Source of the DNA: ZC4RG30 sp049841155 | Lineage (GTDB): Bacteria > Pseudomonadota > Gammaproteobacteria > Steroidobacterales > Steroidobacteraceae | Direction: 5' to 3' | DNA length: 64,000 bases | Assembly: GCA_049841155.1 (NCBI GenBank) | Contig: JASGHI010000004.1 | Coordinates: 620,001 to 684,000 of the forward strand | Shown here: piece after piece, positions 1 through 9,699 of the stretch | Layout: the number at the start of each line of letters is the position of its first letter | Position numbering within the stretch: the first letter of the stretch is position 1 | The notes under the pieces: model-generated | What the model was told of the DNA's origin: nothing | What the model saw: only the letters and a program-made list of their open reading frames with translations | Database searches by the model: none | Translations under genes and position numbers: made by a program

Positions 1-1114
<1,114 letters not shown>

Positions 1115-1143
<29 letters not shown>

Positions 1144-1840
1144 AGCCGGCGCTGCCCCGTCCCGCGGCACGGTGCTCTTCGTCCACGGCCTGTGGATGAC
1201 GGGGGCCGAGTCGTTCTTCCTCAAGCGCCAGCTGGCTGCCGCCGGCTGGACGCTGCGCGTGTTCCCGTATTCCTCGCTGGGCGAGCCTGTTGACGCCGTG
1301 GCGCGCCGCTGCGCCCGTTATGCGCGCATGCTGGCCCTGCGGACGCTGGCGCCGGTGCACCTGGTGGGCCACAGCCTGGGCGGCGTCATCGTCTGCCGCA
1401 TGTTCGAGCTGGGTCTGCTGGCGGCGGACCGCTTCAGTGGCGATTTCTGCCGCGTGGTGCTGCTGGGCTCGCCCGTCAACGGCAGCCAGAGCGGCCGGGC
1501 GCTGGCTGCGCTGGGACCGATGGGTGCATTGCTGGGCAAGGCCGGCCGCGAAGTGCTGGCCTGCGATTCACCGGCAGGCGGGCGATGCCGCAAATGGACC
1601 CATGGCGCGCAGGTGGGCATCATCGCCGGCAACCGGCCCAACGGCCTCGGGCATCTGATCGCGCACATGAACGAACCCAGCGACGGCACCGTGGCCGTTT
1701 CCGAAACCCTGCTCGACGGCGCCACCGCGCATTGCGTGCTGTCCGCGAGTCACATGGGCATGCTGATGTCCGAGGAGGTGGCCGTGCAGATCACCTCTTT
1801 CCTCGACAGCGGTCACTTCGGTCACAGGGCGGCGACGTAA
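1115..1840 (+). CDS. Alpha/beta hydrolase, small lipase/esterase-like
   Basis: Predicted serine hydrolase of 241 residues with an alpha/beta fold. The nucleophile elbow GHSLGG lies at residues 85-90 (Ser87), and an HG oxyanion motif (VHGLWMTG) sits near residues 23-30. A late SASHMGM segment is a reasonable place for the catalytic His. This is the layout of short triacylglycerol-lipase or PGAP1-like proteins, but the substrate cannot be told. No signal peptide is obvious. The start is GTG at 1115, inside the end of aspS; it is the only start that keeps the first strand, although its N-terminus is Arg-rich and a slightly later start is possible. Its 3' end overlaps the convergent cupin gene by 19 bases. 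Confidence 0.8.
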
Positions 1841-2247
1841 CGCGCCTGCCCGGGCCCCGGGTTGTACAAGATGACAGGCTGGTCGAGCGTCATGACCATG
1901 CAGTCTCCGCCGGTGAGACGGTAGTCCCTCTGTCCCAGGTGGACCTGCATCGTGCCCTCGAGGATCCATATCTGCTGCCGTGATGGTGGCCCGGGTGCAT
2001 TCTCGAAAGTCACGCGCGCGCCAGGCGGGAAGTGCACTTCGCTGAGCTGCAGGTGGTGCGATATGCCGGGTGGCGTGAGCGTGCGCCGCTTGTAACCGCT
2101 CTCCGGATCCTGCCACCAGACCTGCTCCGAGCGCAGTCCGCCGAGACGCTGGGCGATGCGTTGATTGATGTCTGCGCAGCGGTTCACTGGTTGGCCGGAG
2201 CCACTTTCCCGAAAAAGATGGGCTGATCTTCCATGGTGGAAAATCAT
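1822..2247 (-). CDS. Cupin-domain protein, apparent XRE-cupin regulator lacking its HTH
   Basis: The C-terminal ~95 residues match the sensor half of XRE-cupin regulators: WQDPESGYKRRTLTPPG, a central IWILEGTMQVHLG strand pair, then LTGGDCMVMTLDQP and a final ARYVAAL. In that family a complete helix-turn-helix of about 60 residues comes first and typically begins NQRIAQRLRxLRxE. Here NQRIAQRLGGLRSE is followed directly by QVWWQDP (junction near 2124), so the recognition helices are absent and the frame stays open. Possible starts are ATG 2247, which lies in the right arm of an inverted repeat, or GTG 2187. The protein may be a remnant, or a free-standing cupin. It overlaps the convergent hydrolase by 19 bases and lies downstream of mutS. 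Confidence 0.6.
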   Translation of the reverse strand: MIFHHGRSAHLFRESGSGQPVNRCADINQRIAQRLGGLRSEQVWWQDPESGYKRRTLTPPGISHHLQLSEVHFPPGARVTFENAPGPPSRQQIWILEGTMQVHLGQRDYRLTGGDCMVMTLDQPVILYNPGPGQARYVAAL

Positions 2248-2257
2248 TCCACCATGG
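2231..2257. promoter_or_regulatory. Perfect inverted repeat upstream of the cupin gene
   Basis: Eleven-base arms, CCATGGTGGAA and TTCCACCATGG, are separated by AATCA. The repeat covers one candidate ATG of the cupin protein and sits 52 bases from the mutS stop. It has no T-tract, so an operator is more likely than a terminator. The binding protein is unknown. Confidence 0.45.
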
Positions 2258-2308
2258 GAGAAACGCCAGAATTTTCTTCGAAATGCGCGCTTGGGAGCGA
2301 CTCCAGCG

Positions 2309-4915
2309 TTACTTTTTCTGCGCCTCGCGGTGCAGCTGGTAGAGCAGGTCCAGCGCAGCGCGTGGAGTGAGCTCGTCGGGCTGAAGTGCGGCCAATTGCT
2401 CCTCGATGGCTGAGCGGAGAGGGGCAGCGAACAGGGGTAGTTCGGCTTGTGGCGGCGGCGCTGCGGATGGGCCCGGCGTGAACGTGTCCGCGGTGCTGTG
2501 GCGGGGCTGCGCATCGCGCTGGGCTTCGAGCTGCGCAAGGTAGGTTCCGGCGGCGGTGATCACTTCGCGCGGCACGCCGGCCAGCCGCGCCACGGCAAGG
2601 CCATAGCTGCGGTTCGCGGGGCCTTCCTTCACCGTATGCAGGAACACCAGCTCCTCGCCATGTTCGGTGGCGTCCAGGTGCAGGTTCACCACGCCGGGAA
2701 GTTCGGCCGCCAGTTGCGTCAGCTCGAAGTAGTGGGTCGCGAACAACGTGAATGCGCGCTGCTGTGTGGCCAGATGCCGCGCCACCGCCCAGGCCAGCGA
2801 TAGCCCGTCGAAGGTGCTGGTGCCGCGGCCGATCTCGTCCATGAGCACCAGGCTCTGCGCGGTGGCGTTGTGCAGGATGTTCGCGGTCTCGGTCATCTCC
2901 ACCATGAAGGTGGAACGGCCGCCCGCGAGATCGTCGGCGGCGCCGATGCGCGTGAAGATGCGGTCCATGGGGCCGATGGCGGCGGCGCTGGCCGGTACGA
3001 AGCTGCCGATGTGCGCCAGCACCGCGATGAGCGCAGCCTGGCGCATGTAGGTGGACTTGCCGCCCATGTTGGGGCCGGTGACGATGAGCATGCGGCGCGC
3101 ATCGTCGAAGGCGAGGTCATTGGGCACGAAGTTCGTGCCGCTGAAGCGTTCGACCACGGGATGGCGTCCGCCTTCGACCCGGTACACCGGGTCTTCCACC
3201 AGCTCCGGCTGCACCCAGCGCAGTGTGTCGGCGCGCTCGGCGAGGCTGGCGAGGGCATCGAGGCTGGCGAGCGCGGCAGCGGTCTGCTGCAGCGCTGCCA
3301 GCTGCGCGATGAGCTGGTCGAGCACTTCGTCCCAGATCTGCTTTTCCCGCGCCAGCGCCTTGTCGCGCGCGCCCAGCACCTCGTCCTCGAAACCCTTGAG
3401 TTCGGGCGTGATGAAGCGTTCGGCGGACTTCACCGTCTGCCGGCGCAGGTAGTCTGCCGGCACACGTTCGGCGTGGGTGCGCGGGATCTCGATGAAGAAG
3501 CCCTGCACGCGGTTGTAGCCCAGCTTCAGCTGCGCGATGCCGCTGCGTTCGCGCTCGCGTTTCTCGAGTTCCAGCAGGAACTCGTCGGTGTTGGTGGAGA
3601 TGCGCCGCAACTGGTCCAGTCCGGCATCGAAACCTGCTGCGATCACGCCGCCGTCGCGCAGCAGTGCCGCGGGCTCGGCGGCAATGGCCTGCGCCAGCAG
3701 CCGATGCTCGGCCGCGTGCTCGCCGATGTGCTGCCGCAGCCGCTGCAGCAGCGGGCTGTCGAGCCCGGCCACGAGCGTGCGCAGCGCCGGCAGTGCGGCC
3801 AGCGCGCTGCGCAGTGCCACGAGGTCACGCGGCCGCGCCGAGCGCAATGCCACCCGCGCCAGCACGCGCTCGAGGTCGCCCACCGGGCGCAATGCCGCCG
3901 ACACTGCGTCGAAGCCGCGGTCTTCGGCCAGCGTGCCCACGGCCGCATAGCGCAGCCGCAGCGCCTCGCGGTCGCGCAGCGGGCGGTTCAGCCAGCGCCG
4001 CAATTCGCGCGAACCCATGGCCGTGGCGCTGTGGTCCAGCAATGCGAACAGCGTGGCGTCCTCGTTGCCTGTGAGGCTGCGGTCGAGCTCCAGGTTGCGG
4101 CGCGTGGCCGCGTCCAGCTGCAGCCCCTCGTCACGGCGGTGGACGGTGAGGCTGCGCACATGCGGCAGCGCCGCCTTCTGCGTGTCCTGCGCGTACTGCA
4201 GCAGGGCGCCGGCCGCGGCAAGGCCCGCCTGCAGTTCCTCTGCACCGAAGCCGGCCAGGTCACGCGTGCCGAACTGCGCGCACAGCAGGCGCCGCGCGCT
4301 GCCGGCATCGAAATGCCAGGGCGGACGCAGGCGCGCCTGGGGCAGGGTGTCGCGGCGCTGATCCTCCGGCAGCAGCAGTTCGGCCGGGCGCAGGCGCTCC
4401 AGCTCCGCCGCGACCTCCGCATCGGTTGCAAGCTCGATCACGCCGAAGCGGCCGCCCGCCAGATCCAGCCACGCAAGGCCGTGGCCCGCCGTTCCCGTGT
4501 ACAGCGCGGCCAGCAGACTCTCCCGCGCGCGCTCCAGCAGCGCATCCTCCACCAGGGTGCCCGGCGTGACGATGCGCACCACCTGGCGCTCCACCGGGCC
4601 TTTGGACTTCGCGGGATCGCCCACCTGCTCGCAGATGGCCACGGACTCGCCCTTGCGCACCAGGCGGGCCAGGTAGTTCTCGATGCTCACCACCGGCACG
4701 CCCGCCATCGCAATGGGCTCGCCGGCCGACTGGCCGCGGGTGGTGAGCGTGATGTCCAGCAACTTCGCCGCCCGGCGCGCGTCGTCGTAGAACATCTCGT
4801 AGAAGTCGCCCATCCGGTAAAACAGCAGCACGTCGGGGTGCTGTGCCTTGATCCGGAGGTATTGGGACATCATCGGCGTGTGGGCCGCGAGCGTGTCGGT
4901 ATTCTTGTTTTCCAT
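2309..4915 (-). CDS. mutS: DNA mismatch repair ATPase MutS
   Basis: Cytoplasmic mismatch-recognition ATPase of 868 residues, close to the ~855 usual for the family. The N-terminal domain carries the mismatch-probing Phe-X-Glu motif within GDFYEMF near residue 40. The C-terminal ATPase shows Walker A GPNMGGKSTYM, Walker B VLMDEIGRGTSTFDG and the FATHYFEL switch. The last ~50 residues include a proline-rich linker and the helical tetramerisation tail. The start is ATG 4915, giving MENKNTDTL before the conserved MMSQYL. An AraC-type regulator lies immediately upstream on the same strand (6-base gap), which is unusual for mutS and may reflect read-through rather than a functional operon. Confidence 0.98.
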   Translation of the reverse strand: MENKNTDTLAAHTPMMSQYLRIKAQHPDVLLFYRMGDFYEMFYDDARRAAKLLDITLTTRGQSAGEPIAMAGVPVVSIENYLARLVRKGESVAICEQVGDPAKSKGPVERQVVRIVTPGTLVEDALLERARESLLAALYTGTAGHGLAWLDLAGGRFGVIELATDAEVAAELERLRPAELLLPEDQRRDTLPQARLRPPWHFDAGSARRLLCAQFGTRDLAGFGAEELQAGLAAAGALLQYAQDTQKAALPHVRSLTVHRRDEGLQLDAATRRNLELDRSLTGNEDATLFALLDHSATAMGSRELRRWLNRPLRDREALRLRYAAVGTLAEDRGFDAVSAALRPVGDLERVLARVALRSARPRDLVALRSALAALPALRTLVAGLDSPLLQRLRQHIGEHAAEHRLLAQAIAAEPAALLRDGGVIAAGFDAGLDQLRRISTNTDEFLLELEKRERERSGIAQLKLGYNRVQGFFIEIPRTHAERVPADYLRRQTVKSAERFITPELKGFEDEVLGARDKALAREKQIWDEVLDQLIAQLAALQQTAAALASLDALASLAERADTLRWVQPELVEDPVYRVEGGRHPVVERFSGTNFVPNDLAFDDARRMLIVTGPNMGGKSTYMRQAALIAVLAHIGSFVPASAAAIGPMDRIFTRIGAADDLAGGRSTFMVEMTETANILHNATAQSLVLMDEIGRGTSTFDGLSLAWAVARHLATQQRAFTLFATHYFELTQLAAELPGVVNLHLDATEHGEELVFLHTVKEGPANRSYGLAVARLAGVPREVITAAGTYLAQLEAQRDAQPRHSTADTFTPGPSAAPPPQAELPLFAAPLRSAIEEQLAALQPDELTPRAALDLLYQLHREAQKK

Positions 4916-4921
4916 TCGAGG

Positions 4922-5833
4922 TCAGGCGGCGCGGCGCCGGTATTGCGAAGGGGAGCAGGACATTATTCTCTTGAAGGCCGTGCTGAAGGCGCTTTCGGAT
5001 TCGTACCCGAGCGAGAAGGCGATGGAGGATACGCTCTCGCCGCCGCTGCGCAGACGGTCCGCCGCCACCAGCATGCGCCAGCGCGCGAGGTAGTCCATGG
5101 CCGTACTGCCGACCAGCGCCTTGAAGCGCTGCGCAAATACCGTGCGCGACACGCCGGCAATGCGCGCCAGTTCTTCCAGCGTCCATTGACGGGCGGGTTC
5201 GGCGTGCATGGCACCGATCGCGGGACTGATCTGCCGGTCGGTCAGCGCCAGGAACCATCCCTTGGGCAGTTCGCTGGAGGCCACCATGAACAGGCGCAGC
5301 ACCTGCACCAGCATCACGTGCACCAGATGCGTGGACATCAGCGCACCGCCCGGCTGCGGGCTGCGCAATTCAGACACCAGCTGATCGAGGGACCAGCGCA
5401 GGATCTGCGCCTGGCTCGATGCCTTGGGGATGTTGATGAGCGGCGGCAGGGCATCGAACAGCACCGCGGCATGGTTGCCGGAGAAGGAAAAACGTCCGCT
5501 GATGAGAAACACCTCGCCGCCGCCGTTGTGGATGGCAACGCCGTCGCGGGTGGCGATCTGCAGGATGTGTTCACCGTCCTCGGGCTGCAGCGCCGGATCG
5601 GATGACAGCACGAAGCGGTGCCCGCTGTTGAGCAGGAAGCAGTCGCCCTCGTCGAAGCGGACCGGATGTTCCAGGTCGCCGGTGACCACCCAGCAGGAGC
5701 CGCGCATCACCGCCGTGAACTTGATGCCCTCATGCGCGGGAAAGTCGAAAGACCAGTTTCCGGCGGCGTCGAAACCGGCGTAGAACTGGCTGCGTGGTTG
5801 GAGCAGCGAGAGTACGTCGGAAAGGGGGTCCAT
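4922..5833 (-). CDS. AraC-family transcriptional regulator with N-terminal cupin_6 domain
   Basis: A 303-residue regulator. Residues ~5-185 form an AraC-type cupin_6 sensor domain (FTAVMRGSCWVV, DEGDCFLLNSG). Residues ~205-300 hold the two helix-turn-helix motifs, including LEELARIAGVSRTVFAQRFK and the signature AFSLGYESESAFSTAFKR. Proteins with this layout usually regulate a divergent oxidoreductase or hydrolase gene. Here the divergent neighbour is an alpha/beta hydrolase starting at 5941, and the intervening 107 bases hold two AGTACT hexamers two helical turns apart. The regulator probably controls the hydrolase pair and itself. The ligand is unknown. Confidence 0.9.
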   Translation of the reverse strand: MDPLSDVLSLLQPRSQFYAGFDAAGNWSFDFPAHEGIKFTAVMRGSCWVVTGDLEHPVRFDEGDCFLLNSGHRFVLSSDPALQPEDGEHILQIATRDGVAIHNGGGEVFLISGRFSFSGNHAAVLFDALPPLINIPKASSQAQILRWSLDQLVSELRSPQPGGALMSTHLVHVMLVQVLRLFMVASSELPKGWFLALTDRQISPAIGAMHAEPARQWTLEELARIAGVSRTVFAQRFKALVGSTAMDYLARWRMLVAADRLRSGGESVSSIAFSLGYESESAFSTAFKRIMSCSPSQYRRRAA

Positions 5834-5842
5834 AGTCGGGTC

Positions 5843-5869
5843 AGTACTATTGAAAAAGAAAGAAGTACT
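5843..5869. promoter_or_regulatory. Paired AGTACT half-sites in a divergent promoter
   Basis: The palindromic hexamer AGTACT occurs at 5843-5848 and 5864-5869, 21 bases apart start to start, around an A-rich spacer. It lies between the AraC-type regulator and the hydrolase gene, so it is a candidate operator. The link to the regulator is inference. Confidence 0.35.
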
Positions 5870-5940
5870 TTAGAGCATGTTCCGTACGGGTTCCAGGAGA
5901 TAGTCTATGTCTCCATTGATGATGTGGTGGAGTCTTCGAC

Positions 5941-6849
5941 ATGGCCCGATCCGTGACTTTCAACAACTACGTCTGGACCCTTGCCGGCATTCTGCGGCAG
6001 CCCCCAGGGTTTGATCCGGAGCGCCAGTATGCTGCCATCGTCTGCGTGCATCCCGCCGGCGGCGTGAAGGAGCAGACCGCCGGCCTGTATGCCGAGAAGC
6101 TGGCCGCGCAGGGTTTCCTCACGCTGACTTATGACGCCGCTTTCCAGGGCGAGAGCACGGGCGAGCCGCGCCATCTAGAAAATCCCTATCTGCGGGTCGA
6201 AGACGTCAGCGCCGCCGTCGACTATCTGACTACCCTTGCCTGCGTGGACAAGGAACGCATCGGTGTACTCGGCGTGTGCGCGGGCGGTGGCTATGCCACC
6301 AACGCTGCCGTGATCGACACCCGCATCAAGGCGCTGGGCACAGTGAGCGCCGTGAACTACGGCCAGATGTACCGCAACGGCTGGGACAACACGGCCAAAC
6401 CGCAGGACTGCCTGGCGCTGCGCGACATGGCGATGGCGGCCCGCACCGCGGAAGCCAATGGTGCGCCCACGCAGTACCTGCCCACGGTGCCCGGCAAGCG
6501 CGAGGACGCAACCCATCCCGATTTCGCCGAAGCCTTCGACTACTACCGCACCGCCCGCGCGCAGCATTGCAATGCTCCGGGCAAGCTGCCCACGCACAGC
6601 CTCGCGCAGCTGGTGACGTTTGACGCGTTCAACAACGTGGAGCTGTTCCTGACCCAGCCGCTGCAGATCGTCGCCGGCAGCGATGCCGGCACGCGCTGGA
6701 TCAGCGAGGATCTGTTCCGCCGCGCCGCCAGCAGGAGCAAGGATCTGCTGATCGTGCCCGGCGGCACGCACATGGCTATGTATGACCAGCCCGCCATGGT
6801 CGAGGCGGCTCTGGGCAAGCTGGTGCCTTTCTACAAGAACCATCTTTGA
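5941..6849 (+). CDS. Dienelactone-hydrolase-like alpha/beta hydrolase (copy 1)
   Basis: A 302-residue cytoplasmic alpha/beta hydrolase. Its nucleophile elbow is GVCAGGGY with Cys113, the arrangement of dienelactone hydrolases, rather than the usual Ser. Other landmarks are VCVHPAGG (oxyanion strand), TYDAAFQGESTGEPR, and a C-terminal VPGGTHMAMYD that supplies the likely His. The gene after it encodes a closely similar protein, so the pair arose by tandem duplication. The start ATG 5941 lies in the divergent promoter of the AraC-type regulator. Lactone or ester hydrolysis in aromatic catabolism is a reasonable guess given the hpa genes downstream, but nothing fixes the substrate. Confidence 0.85.
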   Translation: MARSVTFNNYVWTLAGILRQPPGFDPERQYAAIVCVHPAGGVKEQTAGLYAEKLAAQGFLTLTYDAAFQGESTGEPRHLENPYLRVEDVSAAVDYLTTLACVDKERIGVLGVCAGGGYATNAAVIDTRIKALGTVSAVNYGQMYRNGWDNTAKPQDCLALRDMAMAARTAEANGAPTQYLPTVPGKREDATHPDFAEAFDYYRTARAQHCNAPGKLPTHSLAQLVTFDAFNNVELFLTQPLQIVAGSDAGTRWISEDLFRRAASRSKDLLIVPGGTHMAMYDQPAMVEAALGKLVPFYKNHL

Positions 6850-6860
6850 GGAGCGTCACC

Positions 6861-7778
6861 ATGACCCAGCCGAAATCCACCGCTTTCAGGAACCGGACCT
6901 GGGATGTGGCCGCCGAACTGTATTTCCCGCCAAATTTCGACGACAAGGGCAAGTACGCGGCCATCGTCTGCGTGCATCCGGGTAGCAGTTGCAAGGGCCA
7001 GACCGCCGGTCTCTATGCCGGCAAACTGGCCGAGCAGGGCTTCGTGACCATTGCCTTCGATGCGTCGTTCCAGGGCGAGAGCGGCGGCGAGCCGCGCTAC
7101 ATCGAAGACCCCGCAACCCGGGTCGAGGACGTGCGTTGCGCCGTGGACTACCTGGTGACGCTGCCCTATGTCGATGAGGAGAAGATCGGCGTGCTGGGCG
7201 TGTGCGCCGGCGGCGGTTATGCCGTGAGCGCCGCCATGACCGAACACCGCATCAAGGCGGTGGGCACCGTGGTCGGCGCCAACATCGGCCGCCTGAACCG
7301 CGAGGGCGAGGTGGTCAAGACGCTGGAAGCCATCGGCAAGCAGCGCACTGCCGAGGCCAGAGGATCCGCGCCGCTCATCAGCAACTGGATTCCCAATTCG
7401 CCGCAGGAGCGCGATCAGGCCGGCATCACGGATGTGGATGTTTCGCAGGCCGTCGACTACTACCGCACTCCGCGGGGGCAGAATGCCTGCGCGCCCAACA
7501 AGCTGCGCTTCACCAGCCTTGGCAGCGTGATTGCCTTCGATGCCTTCCATCTGGTGGAGCAGCTGCTGACGCAGCCCATCCAGATCATCACTGGCAGTGT
7601 GCCCGGTGCTTTCGGCTCGCAGAAGGACGGACAGGAGCTTTACAGGCGGGTGCGCAGCGAAAAGGACCTGTTCGTCGTCGACGGCGCAACCCACTATGAC
7701 CTCTACGACCAGCCCGGTCCCGTCGGCAAGGCAGCCGCGAAGCTCGTGCCGTTCTACAAGAAGCACCTGCGCGCCTGA
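6861..7778 (+). CDS. Dienelactone-hydrolase-like alpha/beta hydrolase (copy 2)
   Basis: Paralogue of the preceding gene, 305 residues. It has the same landmarks: VCVHPGSS, AFDASFQGESGGEPR, the Cys-containing elbow GVCAGGGYAVSA, and a C-terminal VVDGATHYDLYDQ with the probable catalytic His. Start ATG 6861 follows a well placed GAGGAG; a TTG 15 bases upstream would overlap the previous stop but has no ribosome site. The 11-base gap makes co-transcription with copy 1 very likely. Divergence between the two in the middle (NSPQERDQAGITDVDVS against HPDFAEAF) suggests different substrates or partial redundancy. Confidence 0.85.
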   Translation: MTQPKSTAFRNRTWDVAAELYFPPNFDDKGKYAAIVCVHPGSSCKGQTAGLYAGKLAEQGFVTIAFDASFQGESGGEPRYIEDPATRVEDVRCAVDYLVTLPYVDEEKIGVLGVCAGGGYAVSAAMTEHRIKAVGTVVGANIGRLNREGEVVKTLEAIGKQRTAEARGSAPLISNWIPNSPQERDQAGITDVDVSQAVDYYRTPRGQNACAPNKLRFTSLGSVIAFDAFHLVEQLLTQPIQIITGSVPGAFGSQKDGQELYRRVRSEKDLFVVDGATHYDLYDQPGPVGKAAAKLVPFYKKHLRA

Positions 7779-7789
7779 GGTTCCCTGTC

Positions 7790-8779
7790 ATGGCCCGCTT
7801 CCGCAATGCGCGACCGCCGGGGCCGGGCGACATGCCCGAGTCCCTGCTACGCGTATGGTGGGAGGTGTTCTTCAACAAGCCTGCGGGCACCGTGCCGGCG
7901 TCACCGCTGCCCATCCACCCGCTGACCCGGGCCGAACTGGACAGCGCACCGGAGCGCAGCCTGTACCGGCTGGGACATTCCACCGTGCTGATGAAGCTGC
8001 GCGGTCAATGGTGGCTCACGGATCCGGTGTTCTGCGACCGGGCTTCGCCGGTGCAGTTCATGGGCCCGAAGCGCTTCCATGCGCCGCCCATTGCCATCGA
8101 GGACCTGCCGCCCCTGCGCGCGGTGATCCTCTCGCACGATCACTACGATCATCTGGACCGCTCTGCCATCAAGGCGCTGAAGGACAAAGCGCAGCTGTTC
8201 CTCGCGCCGCTGGGCGTGGGTGACCGGCTGGCTGGCTGGGGCGTCGCCCGCGACAGGATCCGGCAGTTCGACTGGTGGCAGGGCACCGAGGTGGATGGTC
8301 TGCGCCTGACGGCCACGCCCGCGCAGCATTTCTCGGGCCGCGGCCTGCGGGACGGCAACCGTACGCTATGGGTCTCGTGGGTGATCGAGGATGATGGCCT
8401 GCGGGTTTTCTTCAGTGGCGACAGCGGCTACTTCGACGGTTTCGCCGAGATCGGGCGGCGTTTCGGCCCCTTCGGTCTGACGCTGATGGAAACCGGCGCC
8501 TACGACGCGCAGTGGCCCTACGTGCACATGCATCCGCCGCAAACCGTGCAGGCCCATCAGGACCTGCGCGGGCGCTGGCTGCTGCCCATCCACAACGGCA
8601 CTTTCGATCTGGCCATGCACACCTGGGATGATCCCTTCGAACAGGTGCTGCGCTTCGCCGCCGAGCGCGGCGTGGCGGTCACGACGCCCATGATGGGCGA
8701 GCGCGTGGATCTGGATGCGCCGCAGGAAGGCACGCGCTGGTGGCGCGTGCTCCCGGATCAGACCCGGCTTTCGCCGTAG
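7790..8779 (+). CDS. Metallo-beta-lactamase-fold hydrolase, NAPE-PLD/UlaG-like
   Basis: A 329-residue MBL-fold protein. The metal-binding signature HDHYDH is at residues 116-121 (H116, H118, D120, H121), preceded by LGHSTVLMKL and WLTDPVF, which are typical of the N-acyl-phosphatidylethanolamine phospholipase D-like and UlaG-like branch. Further metal ligands probably lie in FSGDSGY and PIHNGTFDLA. No signal peptide is seen. It follows the two hydrolases by 11 bases and is likely the third gene of their operon. The last 22 bases overlap the end of convergent hpaD. The substrate is unknown; the family includes phosphodiesterases and lactonases. Confidence 0.87.
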   Translation: MARFRNARPPGPGDMPESLLRVWWEVFFNKPAGTVPASPLPIHPLTRAELDSAPERSLYRLGHSTVLMKLRGQWWLTDPVFCDRASPVQFMGPKRFHAPPIAIEDLPPLRAVILSHDHYDHLDRSAIKALKDKAQLFLAPLGVGDRLAGWGVARDRIRQFDWWQGTEVDGLRLTATPAQHFSGRGLRDGNRTLWVSWVIEDDGLRVFFSGDSGYFDGFAEIGRRFGPFGLTLMETGAYDAQWPYVHMHPPQTVQAHQDLRGRWLLPIHNGTFDLAMHTWDDPFEQVLRFAAERGVAVTTPMMGERVDLDAPQEGTRWWRVLPDQTRLSP

Positions 8780-9684
8780 GCCAGTGCCGCCGTGCGCGAT
8801 GCGCGCGGGCCCGGCACCGCTTTGCCGCTGACTTCGGTGACCGGCAGGATGGCATTGATCTGGCCGGTGCCCGAGCTGCCGAAGTAGGGCGTGACGACTT
8901 CGGCCTTGCCCCGGTATTCGGACCAGCCCAGAGCGCCCAGCAGCATGGCGGTGTCGTGCATGAAGCCTTCGCCATGCCCCTTGACGGCGTATTCGGGCAG
9001 CATCTCGCAGAAATCCTTCCATTCGCCTTGGGTCCACATGTCCACCACGCGGTGATCCAGCGTCTCGAGGAAAGGGCTCCAGATCTTCTCGGCGAACTGC
9101 GGGGCCTGTCCGTTCTGCGCGAAACGGTGCGACAGCGAGCCGCTGGCGAACATCGCCACATTGCCGTCGTAGTGCTTCTCGATGGCCTGGCGCATCGCCC
9201 ACCCCAGGCGCGCGCTGTCGTCCAGGTAGTGCACCGTGCACAGCGCGGAGACCGAGACGATCTTGAAGTGCAGGTCGGCGTTCATGTAACGCATCGGCAC
9301 CAGCGTGCCGTACTCGGGCTGCAGCGTGGTGTTGTCATGCACCAGCGTCTCCACGCCCTGGGCATTGCATTCGGCGCCGAGGATGCGGCCCAGCTCCGGG
9401 TTGCCGTACATCTCATAGCTCATGTTGCTGATGAAATGCGGCAGCTCGTTGCTGGTGTAGATGCCCTGATAGTGCGGGGCGCAGTTGAGGTGGTAGACCG
9501 AGTTCACCAGCCAGTGCGTGTCGAACACGACGATGGTGTCCACGCCCAGCTCGCGGCAGCGGCGGCCGATCTCGATGTGGCCATCGATGGCGGACTGGCG
9601 ATGCCCCTTCATCGGACCGTCGAGCTCCGAGAGGTACATCGATGGCACGTGGGTGATCTTGGCGGCGAGTGCGAGTTTGCCCAT
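8758..9684 (-). CDS. hpaD: 3,4-dihydroxyphenylacetate 2,3-dioxygenase (class III extradiol)
   Basis: Cleaves homoprotocatechuate to 5-carboxymethyl-2-hydroxymuconate semialdehyde with non-haem Fe(II). The 308-residue protein belongs to the LigB-type (class III) extradiol family: KITHVPSMYLSELDGPMKGH at the start, VVFDTHWLVNS, then HFISNMSYEMYGNPELG. His12 and His57 sit where LigB-family iron ligands are expected (by analogy). Start ATG 9684 has AGAGG six bases upstream. It is the last gene of the minus-strand hpaEFHID run, after hpaI with a 15-base gap. HpaD from enteric bacteria is of the same class. Confidence 0.93.
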   Translation of the reverse strand: MGKLALAAKITHVPSMYLSELDGPMKGHRQSAIDGHIEIGRRCRELGVDTIVVFDTHWLVNSVYHLNCAPHYQGIYTSNELPHFISNMSYEMYGNPELGRILGAECNAQGVETLVHDNTTLQPEYGTLVPMRYMNADLHFKIVSVSALCTVHYLDDSARLGWAMRQAIEKHYDGNVAMFASGSLSHRFAQNGQAPQFAEKIWSPFLETLDHRVVDMWTQGEWKDFCEMLPEYAVKGHGEGFMHDTAMLLGALGWSEYRGKAEVVTPYFGSSGTGQINAILPVTEVSGKAVPGPRASRTAALAYGESRV

Positions 9685-9699
9685 GATGTCCTCTCGAAG

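Noticed and set aside
2870..5605. A 911-codon open frame on the plus strand
   Set aside because: It is antisense to mutS and the AraC gene, His/Arg/Gln-rich with no motif, and arises from high-GC codon bias.
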